Notes: generated by a model not told the origin, from the sequence alone. A stretch of 64,000 bases of DNA from Candidatus Bathyarchaeota archaeon (GCA_026014485.1 JAOZIE010000014.1:893-64892), one strand, 5' to 3'. Positions 34,547 through 43,660 are shown, counted from the stretch's first letter. Made by a program: numbers and translations.

Positions 34547-37459
34547 CTATCGCAGCTTGTCTTTGTCATCCCAGAACTCTCGCGTGCGTAAATACTGGAT
34601 TTTGGCCTTCAGCAAGTCCACATAGAATTCCTCTTCTTTGGGGTGCATCTTGCCCAGAATCCGCGAAGCCGTTTCAGGACCCACCCCCTTCACCATCAAC
34701 GCACGCACTGCCTGCTTGCCGTAGCTGAGAACTAAATCGGCTTTGCGCCTAGCCACAGACAACTCTTTCAAATCGTCAACGCCGAGTTCTGTGCCTTCTC
34801 TGCGCTTCTGCAAATCTGCTTTCAGCTTTTCGGCGTCTTGGCGGGGATACAGCAACGTCAGCAAACGCGACCCGCAGTTGGCGCAATTCGGCTCCAATGG
34901 TAAATCTCGAACGCGGATTTGCGTCATCCACACTCCGCAGTTCATGCACAGCAACGTTGCCGTTCGGGCGTCTAGAGCGTTTTTCATGCGGTCAATGTTG
35001 CTTAGAATCACACGTTCAGGAGCCATCAACTCTGAAACGTCAGCGTACTGCGCCAGAATGTGATACGCCAAAGGCGTCGGCTTCTCGCCGCGAATCAACG
35101 TTCGTACCTCGATTTTGCCCGTTTGCACATCCCGCATCACCTGCTTGGCTCTTGGTAAATCCGCCTTCTCCAGCATCGCCTCACGCAACGTTTCCTCGTA
35201 AATCGGCGTGTTCTCAAACGAGGCACGCAACGTGGCTAGCCGCTCGTAGCTCATGGTTTTTCCCCGTGGCAAGGCGCCAAACCGTTCTGCAACCGCCTTC
35301 ATTTTTGGGGCAAACGGGAACTTGGCTTTCACATACCGCCCAAACGCCGCGTCCACTTGCTCGTCGCTGAGGCAAAACAGGGTCTTCGGTAACTCTTCGA
35401 CTTCCCGCCGCGAAAGCTTACGCGGTGCCTCAACCAAGATGCGGTAGCCATCTGTCCACCAACCCGTGATGACTTCACGCTCCGACAGCACCGAATCAAA
35501 AACGCCCGCCAGCGTCCGATTTACCCCCTCGCCAAAGCACGCGTGCACAATCAGATATCGGTCGTAGGCTTCCAGCAGGATGCGGTTCTGCGTGGGTAGT
35601 GGTGCGCCCTCTTTTTGGTGTTCGTCGATTTCTTTGATGGTCTCCAGCAGCGTGTCGGGGTCGGTTTTTAGCTCTGCGGCGAGTTCTTTGGCGACTTGTT
35701 TTGGGGGTTTTGCTTCTTTTAGGAGTTTGCCGATTTTTTCTCGTTCTATGCCAGTTTGCTGCGCTAAACTAAACGGCACAGGCAGGATTTCTCCATCCCA
35801 GCCTGGAATCGCCGCGAAGGGGTCTTCAGCGGGAACCACGTGGACGGTGCCTGTTTCCTCTTCGATTTGGACTATACGCCACACTTTGCCGCGCATAATG
35901 AAGTGCAAGCCCACTCTGGCGTCTAACGCCATGAATTCATCGCCGAGCGTGCCGATTTTGCGGTCGCTAAGCACGTTTACCACGGGGTAGCGTCTTTCGT
36001 CGGGTATCATGCTGAGGTTGTTGTAGTAGTATTCGCGTGTTCTGCCTGTTTTGCGCAAAACTTTGTCCTCTTCGCTTAAGCGTATTTTGTGGAGGCTCTC
36101 TAAAAAGTGTACCACATCCAGTAACTGGCTTTCAGAGAGGGTTCGGTAGGGGTAAGCCCTGCGTATGGTTCGGGCGGCTTCCTCCAGCGGGACGGTTTGT
36201 TTGTCCATGAGAATTCCCGCAGTTTGATGTGCCAAAACATCCAGCGCGTTCTCATGGATGCGTACGGCTTCTATCTTGTTGGCTTGGGCGTTTTCTACGG
36301 CGGCTACGGATTCTAAGGTGTCGTCGGGGTAGACGGTGATGATGACGCCTTCGCTGAGGCGTTTGAGGCTGTGTCCGCTTCTGCCGACTCGTTGAATTAG
36401 GCTGCTGACTTGCCTTGGCGACATGTACTGCACCACAAGGTCCACGTTGCCTATGTCTATGCCGAGTTCCAGCGTGCTGGTTGCGATGATGGCTTTGAGG
36501 GTTCCTGCTTTGAAGCTGTCCTCGATGTTTACGCGTTCTTCTCTGCTCAGGGAACCGTGATGCACGGCTATGTCTGTTCGGTTTAGCTGGCTGAATCTGT
36601 GTCCCAGCATTTCCGCCATGGTTCGGCTGTTCACGAAAACCAACGTGGACTTGTGCGTGTCAATTAGCCGGGTTAGGGTGCGGATTCTGGCGGCTGCTTC
36701 AGGGGCGGTTTCAAGTTTTCCTGCAAGCTCATAGTCTTCTTCTGTGGGAGTCGGGAATTCGACTTTGTAGCGGTAGTTTTTGGCTAAAACGGCTTGAATT
36801 ACGCTGACTTCTCGGTTTGTTCCCGCGATGAATTTGGCAACTTCCGCTGGGTTGCCGACTGTTGCGGATAAGCCGATGCGCTGAAACTCATGGGTTGCGG
36901 CGTCAAACAGCCGTTCCAACGCCAACGCAAGTTGTACGCCACGTTTGCTTTCCGCCAAATCATGAACCTCATCCACGATGACACATTCGACGCTTGCGAG
37001 GTGTCTGCGCATTTGTGAGCCTGGAAGAATCGCCTGCAACGTTTCAGGCGTTGTAACCAACATCTGCGGCGGCAGCTGTGCTTGTTTGCGGCGAACCTTC
37101 ATTTCCGTGTCGCCATGACGAACTTCCACCGAGATGCCCAGCTGCTGCGACCAAAAAGTTAGCCGTTTAAGCATGTCACGGTTTAGCGCACGCAAAGGCG
37201 TAATGTAGATAACTTGTATGCCCTTCATTTTTTCGTTTTGGCTTTTTTTCTTGATGAGGTTGGAGAAGACTGGGAGCAGAACAGCTTCCGTTTTTCCTGT
37301 TCCAGTGGGCGCAATCAGCAAGACGTTTTTGCCTTCCAGAACGGGCGAAAAAGCCAACGTCTGCGGCAGTGTCGGCTCAGCAAATCCTGCTTGGGCCAGG
37401 GCTTTCTGGACGGGTTTGGCAAGTAACTCGAAAACGGACTTTACTTTTTTGCTGCGCAT
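34547..37459 (-). CDS. Lhr-type DEAD/DEAH helicase
   Basis: A 970-residue superfamily 2 helicase. Walker A APTGTGKTEA near residue 50, DEVH box near 165, motif III LSAT, and helicase domain 2 with TSTLELGIDIGNVDLVVQY and QRVGRSGHSL. Lhr-type central domains follow. The C-terminal part carries a CMNCG...CANCG zinc ribbon near residue 840 and a helix-hairpin-helix (VKGVGPETASRIL) close to the end, as in archaeal Lhr2-like enzymes. A DNA or RNA helicase linked to repair. Not in an operon. Confidence 0.93.
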   Translation of the reverse strand: MRSKKVKSVFELLAKPVQKALAQAGFAEPTLPQTLAFSPVLEGKNVLLIAPTGTGKTEAVLLPVFSNLIKKKSQNEKMKGIQVIYITPLRALNRDMLKRLTFWSQQLGISVEVRHGDTEMKVRRKQAQLPPQMLVTTPETLQAILPGSQMRRHLASVECVIVDEVHDLAESKRGVQLALALERLFDAATHEFQRIGLSATVGNPAEVAKFIAGTNREVSVIQAVLAKNYRYKVEFPTPTEEDYELAGKLETAPEAAARIRTLTRLIDTHKSTLVFVNSRTMAEMLGHRFSQLNRTDIAVHHGSLSREERVNIEDSFKAGTLKAIIATSTLELGIDIGNVDLVVQYMSPRQVSSLIQRVGRSGHSLKRLSEGVIITVYPDDTLESVAAVENAQANKIEAVRIHENALDVLAHQTAGILMDKQTVPLEEAARTIRRAYPYRTLSESQLLDVVHFLESLHKIRLSEEDKVLRKTGRTREYYYNNLSMIPDERRYPVVNVLSDRKIGTLGDEFMALDARVGLHFIMRGKVWRIVQIEEETGTVHVVPAEDPFAAIPGWDGEILPVPFSLAQQTGIEREKIGKLLKEAKPPKQVAKELAAELKTDPDTLLETIKEIDEHQKEGAPLPTQNRILLEAYDRYLIVHACFGEGVNRTLAGVFDSVLSEREVITGWWTDGYRILVEAPRKLSRREVEELPKTLFCLSDEQVDAAFGRYVKAKFPFAPKMKAVAERFGALPRGKTMSYERLATLRASFENTPIYEETLREAMLEKADLPRAKQVMRDVQTGKIEVRTLIRGEKPTPLAYHILAQYADVSELMAPERVILSNIDRMKNALDARTATLLCMNCGVWMTQIRVRDLPLEPNCANCGSRLLTLLYPRQDAEKLKADLQKRREGTELGVDDLKELSVARRKADLVLSYGKQAVRALMVKGVGPETASRILGKMHPKEEEFYVDLLKAKIQYLRTREFWDDKDKLR

Positions 37460-37558
37460 CGGCTGTTCAGAAGAACCTTTGAAGAAAGCCTGCTTTATCC
37501 TTTATCTATCGGTTCTGATGTACGATTTTTTGTCCACCGAGATATGGAGAACAGGTGA

Positions 37559-38641
37559 CTACGCGTTCTTTCTTCTAAGGACAGCGGCGACAACTACCGC
37601 GGCGACCACCAAAACTACGGCAGCAGCTATGACGGCAAGAGTTGTGCCGCTTAGGCTGGGCTCTGTCGGGGAGGCCGTGGGAGACGCGGCTTCTGAAGAT
37701 GCCTGTGTGGGTTTGGGCGTTGTGGGATTCGTTGGGTGGATTGTTGGCGTTAGGGTGTTTGTGGGTGATGCTGTTGGAGTTGGGGTGGTTTCAGGTTGTG
37801 GCTCTTTTGTCGGAGCGGGGTTTACTGAAGGTGTTGGAAGAGCCATGCTGAAAACTACTGTATCCGTTTTCCCCACATTTCCAGCTGAGTCCGTAGCGTA
37901 AACAAGCAGACTATGCGACCCTTCTGATAGCCCCGTTAGAGTTGTGTTACCAACCAGTGAGGAGTTGCCCGCGCCGTCCAAGCTGTAAACGCATGCCGCT
38001 GGTCTGTCTACCACAAAAGCCAAAGGAACTTCAGATTCACTGTATATCTTGCTTTGAGGAGAAATCAAAGATATTTCGGGGCTAGTATACCATACCCGAA
38101 GAGCTGTTTCAACTGTGCTGTTGACAGTTTGGTAAATTCTTGAGCCATTAGGATAATGGCTGTCAGTAGCATAGCTGCCAAACACAGTAATTCTAAGTAC
38201 ATGCTTTCCCTCAGGTACGCTTAGGCTCTGAGAAAAACGCAGCTTGTTACTCACTGGATATTCAGAGTAAACATAAGGCGGGTAATCGTCTATTGAAACT
38301 GTTTGAATCAGGTTTCCATTTAAGTTGTACTCCAAATAGTTTATTTGTCCCCTACAGCCGTACCCTTTAACCCAATTCTTGGGGTCAAATGGTATGCCTG
38401 AAGAGCTTGAGGATGGCTTGTAGAACCCGCCATAGAAGCACCATGAGCTTGGTTTTAGAATTTCTAAATTCAACTTTATGCTGCTTGAATTATAGACTTG
38501 TATCGGAGTGGGGGAATGAAGTATGATTCGTGGTTGGTTAGGGTCTATGTTTTCTGCTTTTGACAGGTTAACCGATTGCGCTCCCGCCCAAAAAACAAAA
38601 AGAACCAAAACTGCAATTGTCACACATGCTTTTCTGCTCAT
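37559..38641 (-). CDS. Anchored extracellular protein with Ig-like domains
   Basis: About 360 residues from the ATG at 38641; a GTG five codons upstream is also in frame. Signal peptide, then a first beta domain (IILHSPTPIQVYNSSSIKLN), a second Ig-like unit (EISLISPQSKIYSESEVPLAF...GLSEGSHSLLVYATDSAGN), a Pro/Thr linker (about 275-330), and a C-terminal membrane segment with RRK. The first domain resembles that of the protein at 48617-49303, and the second resembles the Ig-like domain of Kelch 2. Element A lies just upstream. Function unknown; a surface protein. Confidence 0.8.
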   Translation of the reverse strand: MSRKACVTIAVLVLFVFWAGAQSVNLSKAENIDPNQPRIILHSPTPIQVYNSSSIKLNLEILKPSSWCFYGGFYKPSSSSSGIPFDPKNWVKGYGCRGQINYLEYNLNGNLIQTVSIDDYPPYVYSEYPVSNKLRFSQSLSVPEGKHVLRITVFGSYATDSHYPNGSRIYQTVNSTVETALRVWYTSPEISLISPQSKIYSESEVPLAFVVDRPAACVYSLDGAGNSSLVGNTTLTGLSEGSHSLLVYATDSAGNVGKTDTVVFSMALPTPSVNPAPTKEPQPETTPTPTASPTNTLTPTIHPTNPTTPKPTQASSEAASPTASPTEPSLSGTTLAVIAAAVVLVVAAVVVAAVLRRKNA

Positions 38642-38667
38642 CGCAGTCGCCAACACCCCTTTCTTTC

Positions 38668-38720
38668 GGCAGCTATTAGCTCTCCCTGAAGAACAGCAAC
38701 GTTCCGCTAAAAGAACAGCC
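38668..38720 (-). promoter_or_regulatory. Shared upstream element A, copy 2
   Basis: Matches 24110-24162 with 34 of 40 bases identical over 38668-38707 and the same GAAC, 6 bases, GTTC, 8 bases, GAAC spacing (38691-38694, 38701-38704, 38713-38716). It ends 27 bases before the ATG at 38641, close to the 25 bases of copy 1, which supports that start. Confidence 0.65.
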
Positions 38721-38889
38721 TTTTTGAAATTTGCGTGTTTGTTTCATGGTCTTCTTTTCGTTAGAATCACAATCCCATAAAGGTGCCGTTTCAATGTGAA
38801 GCTTTGTTGGACATTTTTGTGTTTTTTTGGGGTGGTGAATTGTGCTGTAGCTATTTTGGTTCAACATGGTGTTTTTGGGGTTGTGTTTT

Positions 38890-38926
38890 TGCCGTATTTT
38901 CGTGTTTGGTGGCACGGCAGTTTTTT
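38890..38926 (+). terminator. Terminator-like hairpin with T run
   Basis: TGCCGT (38890-38895) pairs with ACGGCA (38914-38919), followed by six T residues on the plus strand. No plus-strand gene ends here, so it may be chance or may end an unrecognised short transcript. Confidence 0.25.
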
Positions 38927-39060
38927 GTGTTTATGTGTCATGTCTAATGTACAGTTCGCGGTGTGGATTTAGGATTATTTCAGGTTCAAGTTTGCCGTGA
39001 ATATGCTGTCTTAATAGATAAATAATTTGAGTGTGGAAAGTGGTGTATTGAGGTATAAAT

Positions 39061-39564
39061 TTGTCAGCTCTATCTATAGGAACTGAACTAGCAAGCGTGC
39101 CATTCGACCAGATGATACGCAATCTGCTGTTAGCCATGGTTGCTGCCCAAAACGACGCCAACTCCTCCTTCATTGCAGGTGTAGAAGACCTAGTTGACAC
39201 GCCCGTATCGTTAAAGTACAAGAAAACCAGCGACAACTCAAATGAAGAAAAAGAACTCTCAGGAAACGCCTTAGCCTTCGGTATACTGCCAACTCTTCTG
39301 CAAATCCAAAGCGGTACCATACAGATCAAAATGGTAATCACGATGCAGAGGACAACGGAGGCATCAGTGAATGTTAAAGCCAAAGGTGGCTGGGCATTCT
39401 TCTCAGCTTCTGTTGACGCAAAGTACTCCAGCAAATACTCGTATTCCGTTGAAGCTTCGAGTTTCATAGAAATCAAAGTTGCACCTGCGCCTCCACCAGA
39501 ACCCCTGATGAAAGCCATCGACAAAATCGTTCAAGACACCGCACCTCCACCAGAATCGACGTAG
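39061..39564 (+). CDS. DUF2589 family protein (copy 1)
   Basis: A 167-residue protein with a TTG start behind GAGGT. The N-terminus FDQMIRNLLLAMVAAQNDANSSF is an amphipathic helix. The middle has SGNALAFGILPTLLQIQSGTIQIKM and the C-terminal third a beta-rich segment followed by a PPPE tail. This matches DUF2589, a family of small soluble proteins of unknown function. No signal peptide or membrane segment. First gene of a four-gene cassette; copy 2 at 40620 shares the same motifs. Confidence 0.8.
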   Translation: MSALSIGTELASVPFDQMIRNLLLAMVAAQNDANSSFIAGVEDLVDTPVSLKYKKTSDNSNEEKELSGNALAFGILPTLLQIQSGTIQIKMVITMQRTTEASVNVKAKGGWAFFSASVDAKYSSKYSYSVEASSFIEIKVAPAPPPEPLMKAIDKIVQDTAPPPEST

Positions 39565-39569
39565 TCGAC

Positions 39570-39839
39570 ATGACCTCTCCTTTCACTTTTTTTTCAATTA
39601 TCTCCGAGTTTCTTTACGAAGCCAACGAAGGCCTAGACCAAGCGACGCAAGCAAGCAAAGACCAGCCTGTAGCTTTCACTATCCCTCAGATAGAAATAGA
39701 ACTTAACGGTAAAGTTATCAGAGATGAAGAATTGGAGATGGTTCCCTCAAACGCCTTTGAATCAAACTATTACGGCGATAAAGGGGAAAGCAAACTCAAA
39801 CTAACCTTCAAACTAGTTCCAGGTGAACAAAATGTCTAA
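39570..39839 (+). CDS. Small protein related to the N-terminal domain of the next gene product
   Basis: An 89-residue soluble protein. An N-terminal helix (EFLYEANEGLDQATQASKD) is followed by FTIPQIEIELNGKVIRDEELEMVP and a final strand KLKLTFKLVPGE. The same order of helix, FxxP/xxF strand, acidic turn and final LxLxxxPxP strand occurs in residues 40-115 of the next gene product. Five bases separate it from the DUF2589 gene upstream and it overlaps the next frame. Family not recognised. Confidence 0.65.
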   Translation: MTSPFTFFSIISEFLYEANEGLDQATQASKDQPVAFTIPQIEIELNGKVIRDEELEMVPSNAFESNYYGDKGESKLKLTFKLVPGEQNV

Positions 39840-40608
39840 CAATAAAGAAAAAATTGAAGTAAAAAACCTGACGGCGAGCAGTAACGTTACGGCAGAAAAA
39901 GCGGTGGCGCCTGCGTTCGCCGCAAAAATCGATTCATGCACCCTAATCACCTCCATCCAAAAAGACCTTTTGCGCGCACACGATTTTGCTATGAGCCAAG
40001 ACCGCTCTACAACTTTCGTGCTTTCTGACTTCAACCTGCAGCTTAAAGCCGTGGTTACTCAAGAGGGCGAAAAAACAATGCTTGCGTTGCCCACCAAGCA
40101 GGGTGACTTAGACCCCAACACGATGAGCACGCTGAATTTAACCCTTAGACCTGTGCCTTTGACGGTTAAGCCTGTTACAGGCACGCGCCCCGTTGAATCT
40201 ATAGAGGGGATTGGTTCCGTTTTAGGCGGCAGACTACGTGACATAGGTATCGCAGACGTGAGTGACTTAGCTTTAGCTTCCCCCGAAGACTTGGTTAAGC
40301 TGAGAATCCCCCTCACTAAGGCTAACGAGTTTATCAGCATGGCTAAACTTATGGTTAAAAGCAACATAGCCGGCGTTGAAGGCGTAGACGAGCAAGTCGC
40401 GGAGTTACTTGTGGTCGCAGCCAAGATTGATTCTAAAGAGAAACTTGCCCAAACAAGCCCCGAAGAACTCACCGCTATTCTGTCTGATGCTATAGAAACC
40501 GGCAAAGTCAAAGTGCCCAAAACTTTCAATTTAACAGTTGAAGACTCAACAAGGTGGGTGGCCTCAGCTAAAACTCTGGTTGACCGAACCCGAGCTTCAA
40601 CCCAGTAG
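39832..40608 (+). CDS. Cassette protein with helix-hairpin-helix (DUF4332-like) C-terminus
   Basis: About 258 residues from the ATG at 39832. The N-terminal domain (about residues 30-115) resembles the small protein encoded just upstream. The C-terminal part starts at SIEGIGSVLGGRLRDIGIADV and continues with repeated helix-hairpin-helix-like units (IAGVEGVDEQVAELLVVA, AQTSPEEL), as in DUF4332. Such HhH arrays usually bind DNA or serve as protein adaptors. The gene overlaps its upstream neighbour and is followed 11 bases later by the second DUF2589 gene. Confidence 0.75.
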   Translation: MSNNKEKIEVKNLTASSNVTAEKAVAPAFAAKIDSCTLITSIQKDLLRAHDFAMSQDRSTTFVLSDFNLQLKAVVTQEGEKTMLALPTKQGDLDPNTMSTLNLTLRPVPLTVKPVTGTRPVESIEGIGSVLGGRLRDIGIADVSDLALASPEDLVKLRIPLTKANEFISMAKLMVKSNIAGVEGVDEQVAELLVVAAKIDSKEKLAQTSPEELTAILSDAIETGKVKVPKTFNLTVEDSTRWVASAKTLVDRTRASTQ

Positions 40609-40619
40609 GCGGCGAATTC

Positions 40620-41129
40620 ATGTCTTTAACGCAAGAAAACATAACCTTCGACGAGATGATACGGGACCTGCTGCTTGCCATGGTTTCCTCCCAGAATGAA
40701 GCCAACCAAAGCTTCATCGCAGGCATCGAGGACCTTGCGGGAACAGACGTTACGATAAGCTACACCAAGAACCTCAACGGCAAAAACGAAAAACGGGAAA
40801 TCAAAGGCAACGCCTTAGCTTTCGGCGTGCTGCCCACACTGCTGAGCATCCAAAGCGGAGTCATCGAAATCCGAACCGCCATGTCCGCTACCAAAAACAC
40901 CAAGTCTTCAGGCACAAAGGCAGCAGGAAACACCGTGAAAGCACGCACTGGCTACCTGTTCAAGACTGACACGGTGGACGCAAAATACCAAAATACCTAC
41001 TCCTACAAAGCAGAATCATCCAGCGTCATCAGGATAACCGTGGTTCCGACGCCGCCGTCACAAGCCCTGATGGAAGCCATACGGGCAGTGGCTGAAGGCT
41101 CCAAAGTCACAGACACCACCGTAAAATAG
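40620..41129 (+). CDS. DUF2589 family protein (copy 2)
   Basis: A 169-residue paralogue of the protein encoded at 39061: FDEMIRDLLLAMVSSQNEANQSF, GNALAFGVLPTLLSIQSGVIEIR and the beta-rich end with YSYKAESSSVIRITVVP align along the whole length. No signal or membrane segment. It ends the cassette and is convergent with a winged-helix gene nine bases further on. Two paralogues in one operon suggest a hetero-oligomer. Confidence 0.8.
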   Translation: MSLTQENITFDEMIRDLLLAMVSSQNEANQSFIAGIEDLAGTDVTISYTKNLNGKNEKREIKGNALAFGVLPTLLSIQSGVIEIRTAMSATKNTKSSGTKAAGNTVKARTGYLFKTDTVDAKYQNTYSYKAESSSVIRITVVPTPPSQALMEAIRAVAEGSKVTDTTVK

Positions 41130-41137
41130 GTTTTTCC

Positions 41138-42148
41138 TTATCCTTCTTTTTTGTCTTCCCAGAAGAAACGGCAGAGCTCTTTGTTCACAAATTTCATCGG
41201 CTCAAGCATCAAGCGCATGCCCATCGCGCGGAGATGAGGTGGCATCGAATCAATTTTCTGGAGTCCTGCACTTGGAACTGTGAATGTGACTTCCAAGTTT
41301 TTGCCTTCTTTCTTTATCAGTTGGTCTTGGTTTTTCTTGAATTCCTCAAGCGCCGCCTGCAGGTTCTTGTTTTCTTTCAGCAGGTTAACGTAGGCTACTC
41401 GTGAGGGGTCATAGTAGAATTCGGCGACTTGGTTGAAGAACTCCACCAGCCAATTGTAGTCTTCAGCCGTCGGCTTAATTGCCATAAGCAACATGCGGAA
41501 CACATCCTGAAAGCCCGTTGTGGTGAACTCCTTAAAAACGCCCAAATAGCTGGCTGGCGCATCACCACAGGAACGCATCTCTGCGCGGTAAAAATTCAGC
41601 AGCGACTCCGCCGCAACCTCCGCGTTTACCTGCTCCAAGTTGTGCCCCTGAGATGCATATCTGCATAAGGCGCTGTAGACGGCGTCGGGTTTACTGCTTG
41701 CTGCGTAGCCAACTGTGAGGAGCGCATACGCGAGGGGGTCATTTCTCTTTTTGGGCGCGGAAAGGGCAACTTGCATTTTTGTCCATTCCTGAAATTCCCG
41801 AAAAGCAACTGACGCTACAAGTCCCTTTGTGGAAAGCATGTAGCCAACGGGTTTCCCTGTTTTGGCGGATTCAATCAGACCCTGCGAGAGCAGCTTCTTT
41901 AACGCCTTCATCACGGCTGGTCGAGGAATCTTGAGCGCATCCGTCAATTTAGAAACAGGTGCCGAGTTACAGTTTCCCAAAATGTACAGGCAAGAGAGCC
42001 TTTGGAGGGCAGCGTTTTTTTCTGCTTGTGTGTCGGCGGTACAGAAATTCAATGAGGGAAACAGAGGCAAAATGTTGGGGTCGGTTTTTCTGCCGATGAA
42101 ACGGTAGTTCACGTTTTCCATTTGACCTTGGGCTTTTTTATGGTGCAT
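41138..42148 (-). CDS. Winged-helix transcription regulator-like protein
   Basis: A 336-residue protein starting at an ATG behind CAGGAG. A winged-helix domain lies at about residues 45-115 (LSCLYILGNCNSAPVSKLTDALKIP, RPAVMKALKKLLSQGLIESAK, GYMLSTKG), of the MarR/ArsR-like kind. The remaining 220 residues are helical and unlike any ligand domain I recognise; they contain a charged coil LLKENKNLQAALEEFKKNQDQL. It is convergent with the DUF2589 cassette, so any role in its control is speculative. Confidence 0.65.
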   Translation of the reverse strand: MHHKKAQGQMENVNYRFIGRKTDPNILPLFPSLNFCTADTQAEKNAALQRLSCLYILGNCNSAPVSKLTDALKIPRPAVMKALKKLLSQGLIESAKTGKPVGYMLSTKGLVASVAFREFQEWTKMQVALSAPKKRNDPLAYALLTVGYAASSKPDAVYSALCRYASQGHNLEQVNAEVAAESLLNFYRAEMRSCGDAPASYLGVFKEFTTTGFQDVFRMLLMAIKPTAEDYNWLVEFFNQVAEFYYDPSRVAYVNLLKENKNLQAALEEFKKNQDQLIKKEGKNLEVTFTVPSAGLQKIDSMPPHLRAMGMRLMLEPMKFVNKELCRFFWEDKKEG

Positions 42149-42223
42149 GCTTATTCTCCTGCTTTCTGGCTCCTAGTTGTTAATGGTTTCTTAAGATTGG
42201 GTTTTGATGGGCGCTAACAGAGT

Positions 42224-42553
42224 TTAACGTTTCGGATTGGAAACTATCCACTTAACTCTGTCAAAACCGTATTTCGCAAGCAGGGGATCCAGAAAGTTCG
42301 GTACATAGTCGTCTTTTACTTCGCCCAAAACCACCGTGTCGCCCGCCCTGTAAACCAACGCCACGTTAGCAAGCTCGCCCAGCTCCTCGTATTTGCCGAC
42401 GATTTGCCAGCTCTCGTCTTCCCCCTCTATTTTTTCTATAACCCAACTGTACTTGCCTTTCGGATGTTGGTCCTCAAACACGTTGTAGGCGCAAACTACT
42501 TCTCCGACGGTTTTGGAGGAGTCGGCTGTTTTCACATAAAACCACATAGTCAT
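42224..42553 (-). CDS. Small protein of unknown function
   Basis: About 109 residues from the ATG at 42553, which lies behind AGGGAATTTT. A soluble alpha/beta protein with many acidic residues (IEKIEGEDESWQIVGKYEELGEL) and a tail VPNFLDPLLAKYGFDRVKW. No membrane segment and no known motif. Codon use and composition look genuine, but I do not recognise the family. Gene-free flanks on both sides. Confidence 0.55.
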   Translation of the reverse strand: MTMWFYVKTADSSKTVGEVVCAYNVFEDQHPKGKYSWVIEKIEGEDESWQIVGKYEELGELANVALVYRAGDTVVLGEVKDDYVPNFLDPLLAKYGFDRVKWIVSNPKR

Positions 42554-42761
42554 AAAATTCCCTACAACCATCTACCACGATACTGCTTATTTGCTTTTAG
42601 CTCCCAGAAAACAAGCCCCGCCTTTTTTCCGTGAAGTGCCCCTACCTGTGTCGTTTCTTTGGTGGCTTTTTGCTGGTTGATTGTGGGTGTTGTATTGTAC
42701 TCACAACGGTTTAAGAAGCTCGGCTAATACCTACCTGTAAAACGCATGTTAGGTTCAAACC

Positions 42762-43028
42762 ATGAATTTCGCTGAAGCACTGGAGCTACACAAGGCTATC
42801 TCCGTGTTCTGCTCCAAAAACCTGAAAGAAATCCCCCGTATCGGAATCTATGACATACTAAGCATAGACCGCGGCTACTTTCTCTGTGTGAAAGAGACCT
42901 CAACCAGCAATGGAAACCTGCGGGATTTTTTGGAAAAAGCCACACAAACACACAGACTAAAACTGACCATGTTCAGGGGCTATTTTGTGCTGGATTCCTC
43001 TGGCGGAATAAGACTGAGTGAAAATTGA
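42762..43028 (+). CDS. Small protein of unknown function
   Basis: An 88-residue soluble protein with FAEALELHKAISVFCSKNLKEIP, YFLCVKETSTSNGNLRDFLEKA and YFVLDSSGGIRLSEN. It has the look of a small alpha/beta protein. No family recognised. ATG start without a clear ribosome binding site. Single gene. Confidence 0.5.
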   Translation: MNFAEALELHKAISVFCSKNLKEIPRIGIYDILSIDRGYFLCVKETSTSNGNLRDFLEKATQTHRLKLTMFRGYFVLDSSGGIRLSEN

Positions 43029-43282
43029 ATTCCGCTTTTGCTTTATTCTCAAGAGACTTTTCGGTTGGGTATGGGAACACCAAAATACTTCGACTCTCTG
43101 TCTATGTCTCGGACGATGACGATATCGAGGTACGGTGAAGCTGAAGGCGGGGAAATTAAGCTGGAGGCTGATGAAAGCTTTTTCCGCTACTGAGTCCACT
43201 TTAAAAAACCGTAAAAACCGTTATGTCGAGAGTTATGGAATAAACTGGGAAATGTTAAAAGAAAGTGGGCAGGGGATTTTTT

Positions 43283-43504
43283 TTAGCTGTTTCTTTTGCC
43301 CGTTAGGTACGCCCAAGCGCCTACAAGTGCAACGGTTAGGCATGCACCGGCAAACCCTGAAATCATGAAGCTTGTGAGCCCGCCTAGAACTGGCAAAATT
43401 GAAATTACCCACGGAATGAAGTAGGTCGCTGCCAACTGCGCAACAACGCCTGCCATGAAACCTAAAATTGCGATGATACCAAATATTCTTAATCTGTCAC
43501 CCAT
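43283..43504 (-). CDS. Small two-helix membrane protein
   Basis: About 73 residues from the ATG at 43504, behind AAAGGTGA. Two hydrophobic segments (IFGIIAILGFMAGVVAQLAATY and MISGFAGACLTVALVGAWAYL) around a short loop, ending in a basic tail. Family not recognised. It lies divergent to the Cdv cluster. Confidence 0.55.
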   Translation of the reverse strand: MGDRLRIFGIIAILGFMAGVVAQLAATYFIPWVISILPVLGGLTSFMISGFAGACLTVALVGAWAYLTGKRNS

Positions 43505-43640
43505 CAGTTTTTCACCTTTGTATAGCAATTAGACTATGCGTCTCTTTAGTCTAACTTACATGTTTATGTCTATTACCGCAAAAACCCCCGTTCAGCCTTT
43601 AACCTTATAACTAAAGCCCAAAACCCGTTTTTAAAGCATG

Positions 43641-43660
43641 TATATCCGTACATATATACG
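43641..43660. promoter_or_regulatory. Inverted repeat upstream of the Cdv cluster
   Basis: GTATAT (43641-43646) and ATATAC (43655-43660) are complementary with eight bases between them. The stretch is also TATA-like. It lies about 90 bases before the TTG start of the first cdvB gene and may be its promoter or operator. Confidence 0.3.

Larger units (their letters stand above)
38657..39060. other. Divergent intergenic region of about 400 bases
   Basis: It holds element A (38668-38720) for the surface gene on the left, a T/G-rich middle with a hairpin at 38890-38919, and the promoter of the DUF2589 cassette on the right. A TATA-like TTAATAGATAAATAAT lies around 39010-39026 and a GAGGT box just before the TTG start at 39061. 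No coding frame in it is convincing. Confidence 0.55.

Noticed and set aside
37218-37901. A 227-codon plus-strand reading frame across the helicase start and the surface protein end
   Set aside because: It is antisense to two well-supported genes and has the low-complexity pattern expected from the reverse of a Thr/Pro linker.
39061-41129. DUF2589 cassette as a prophage or contractile-injection fragment
   Set aside because: No integrase, capsid, tail or sheath gene and no flanking repeats; base composition matches the surroundings.
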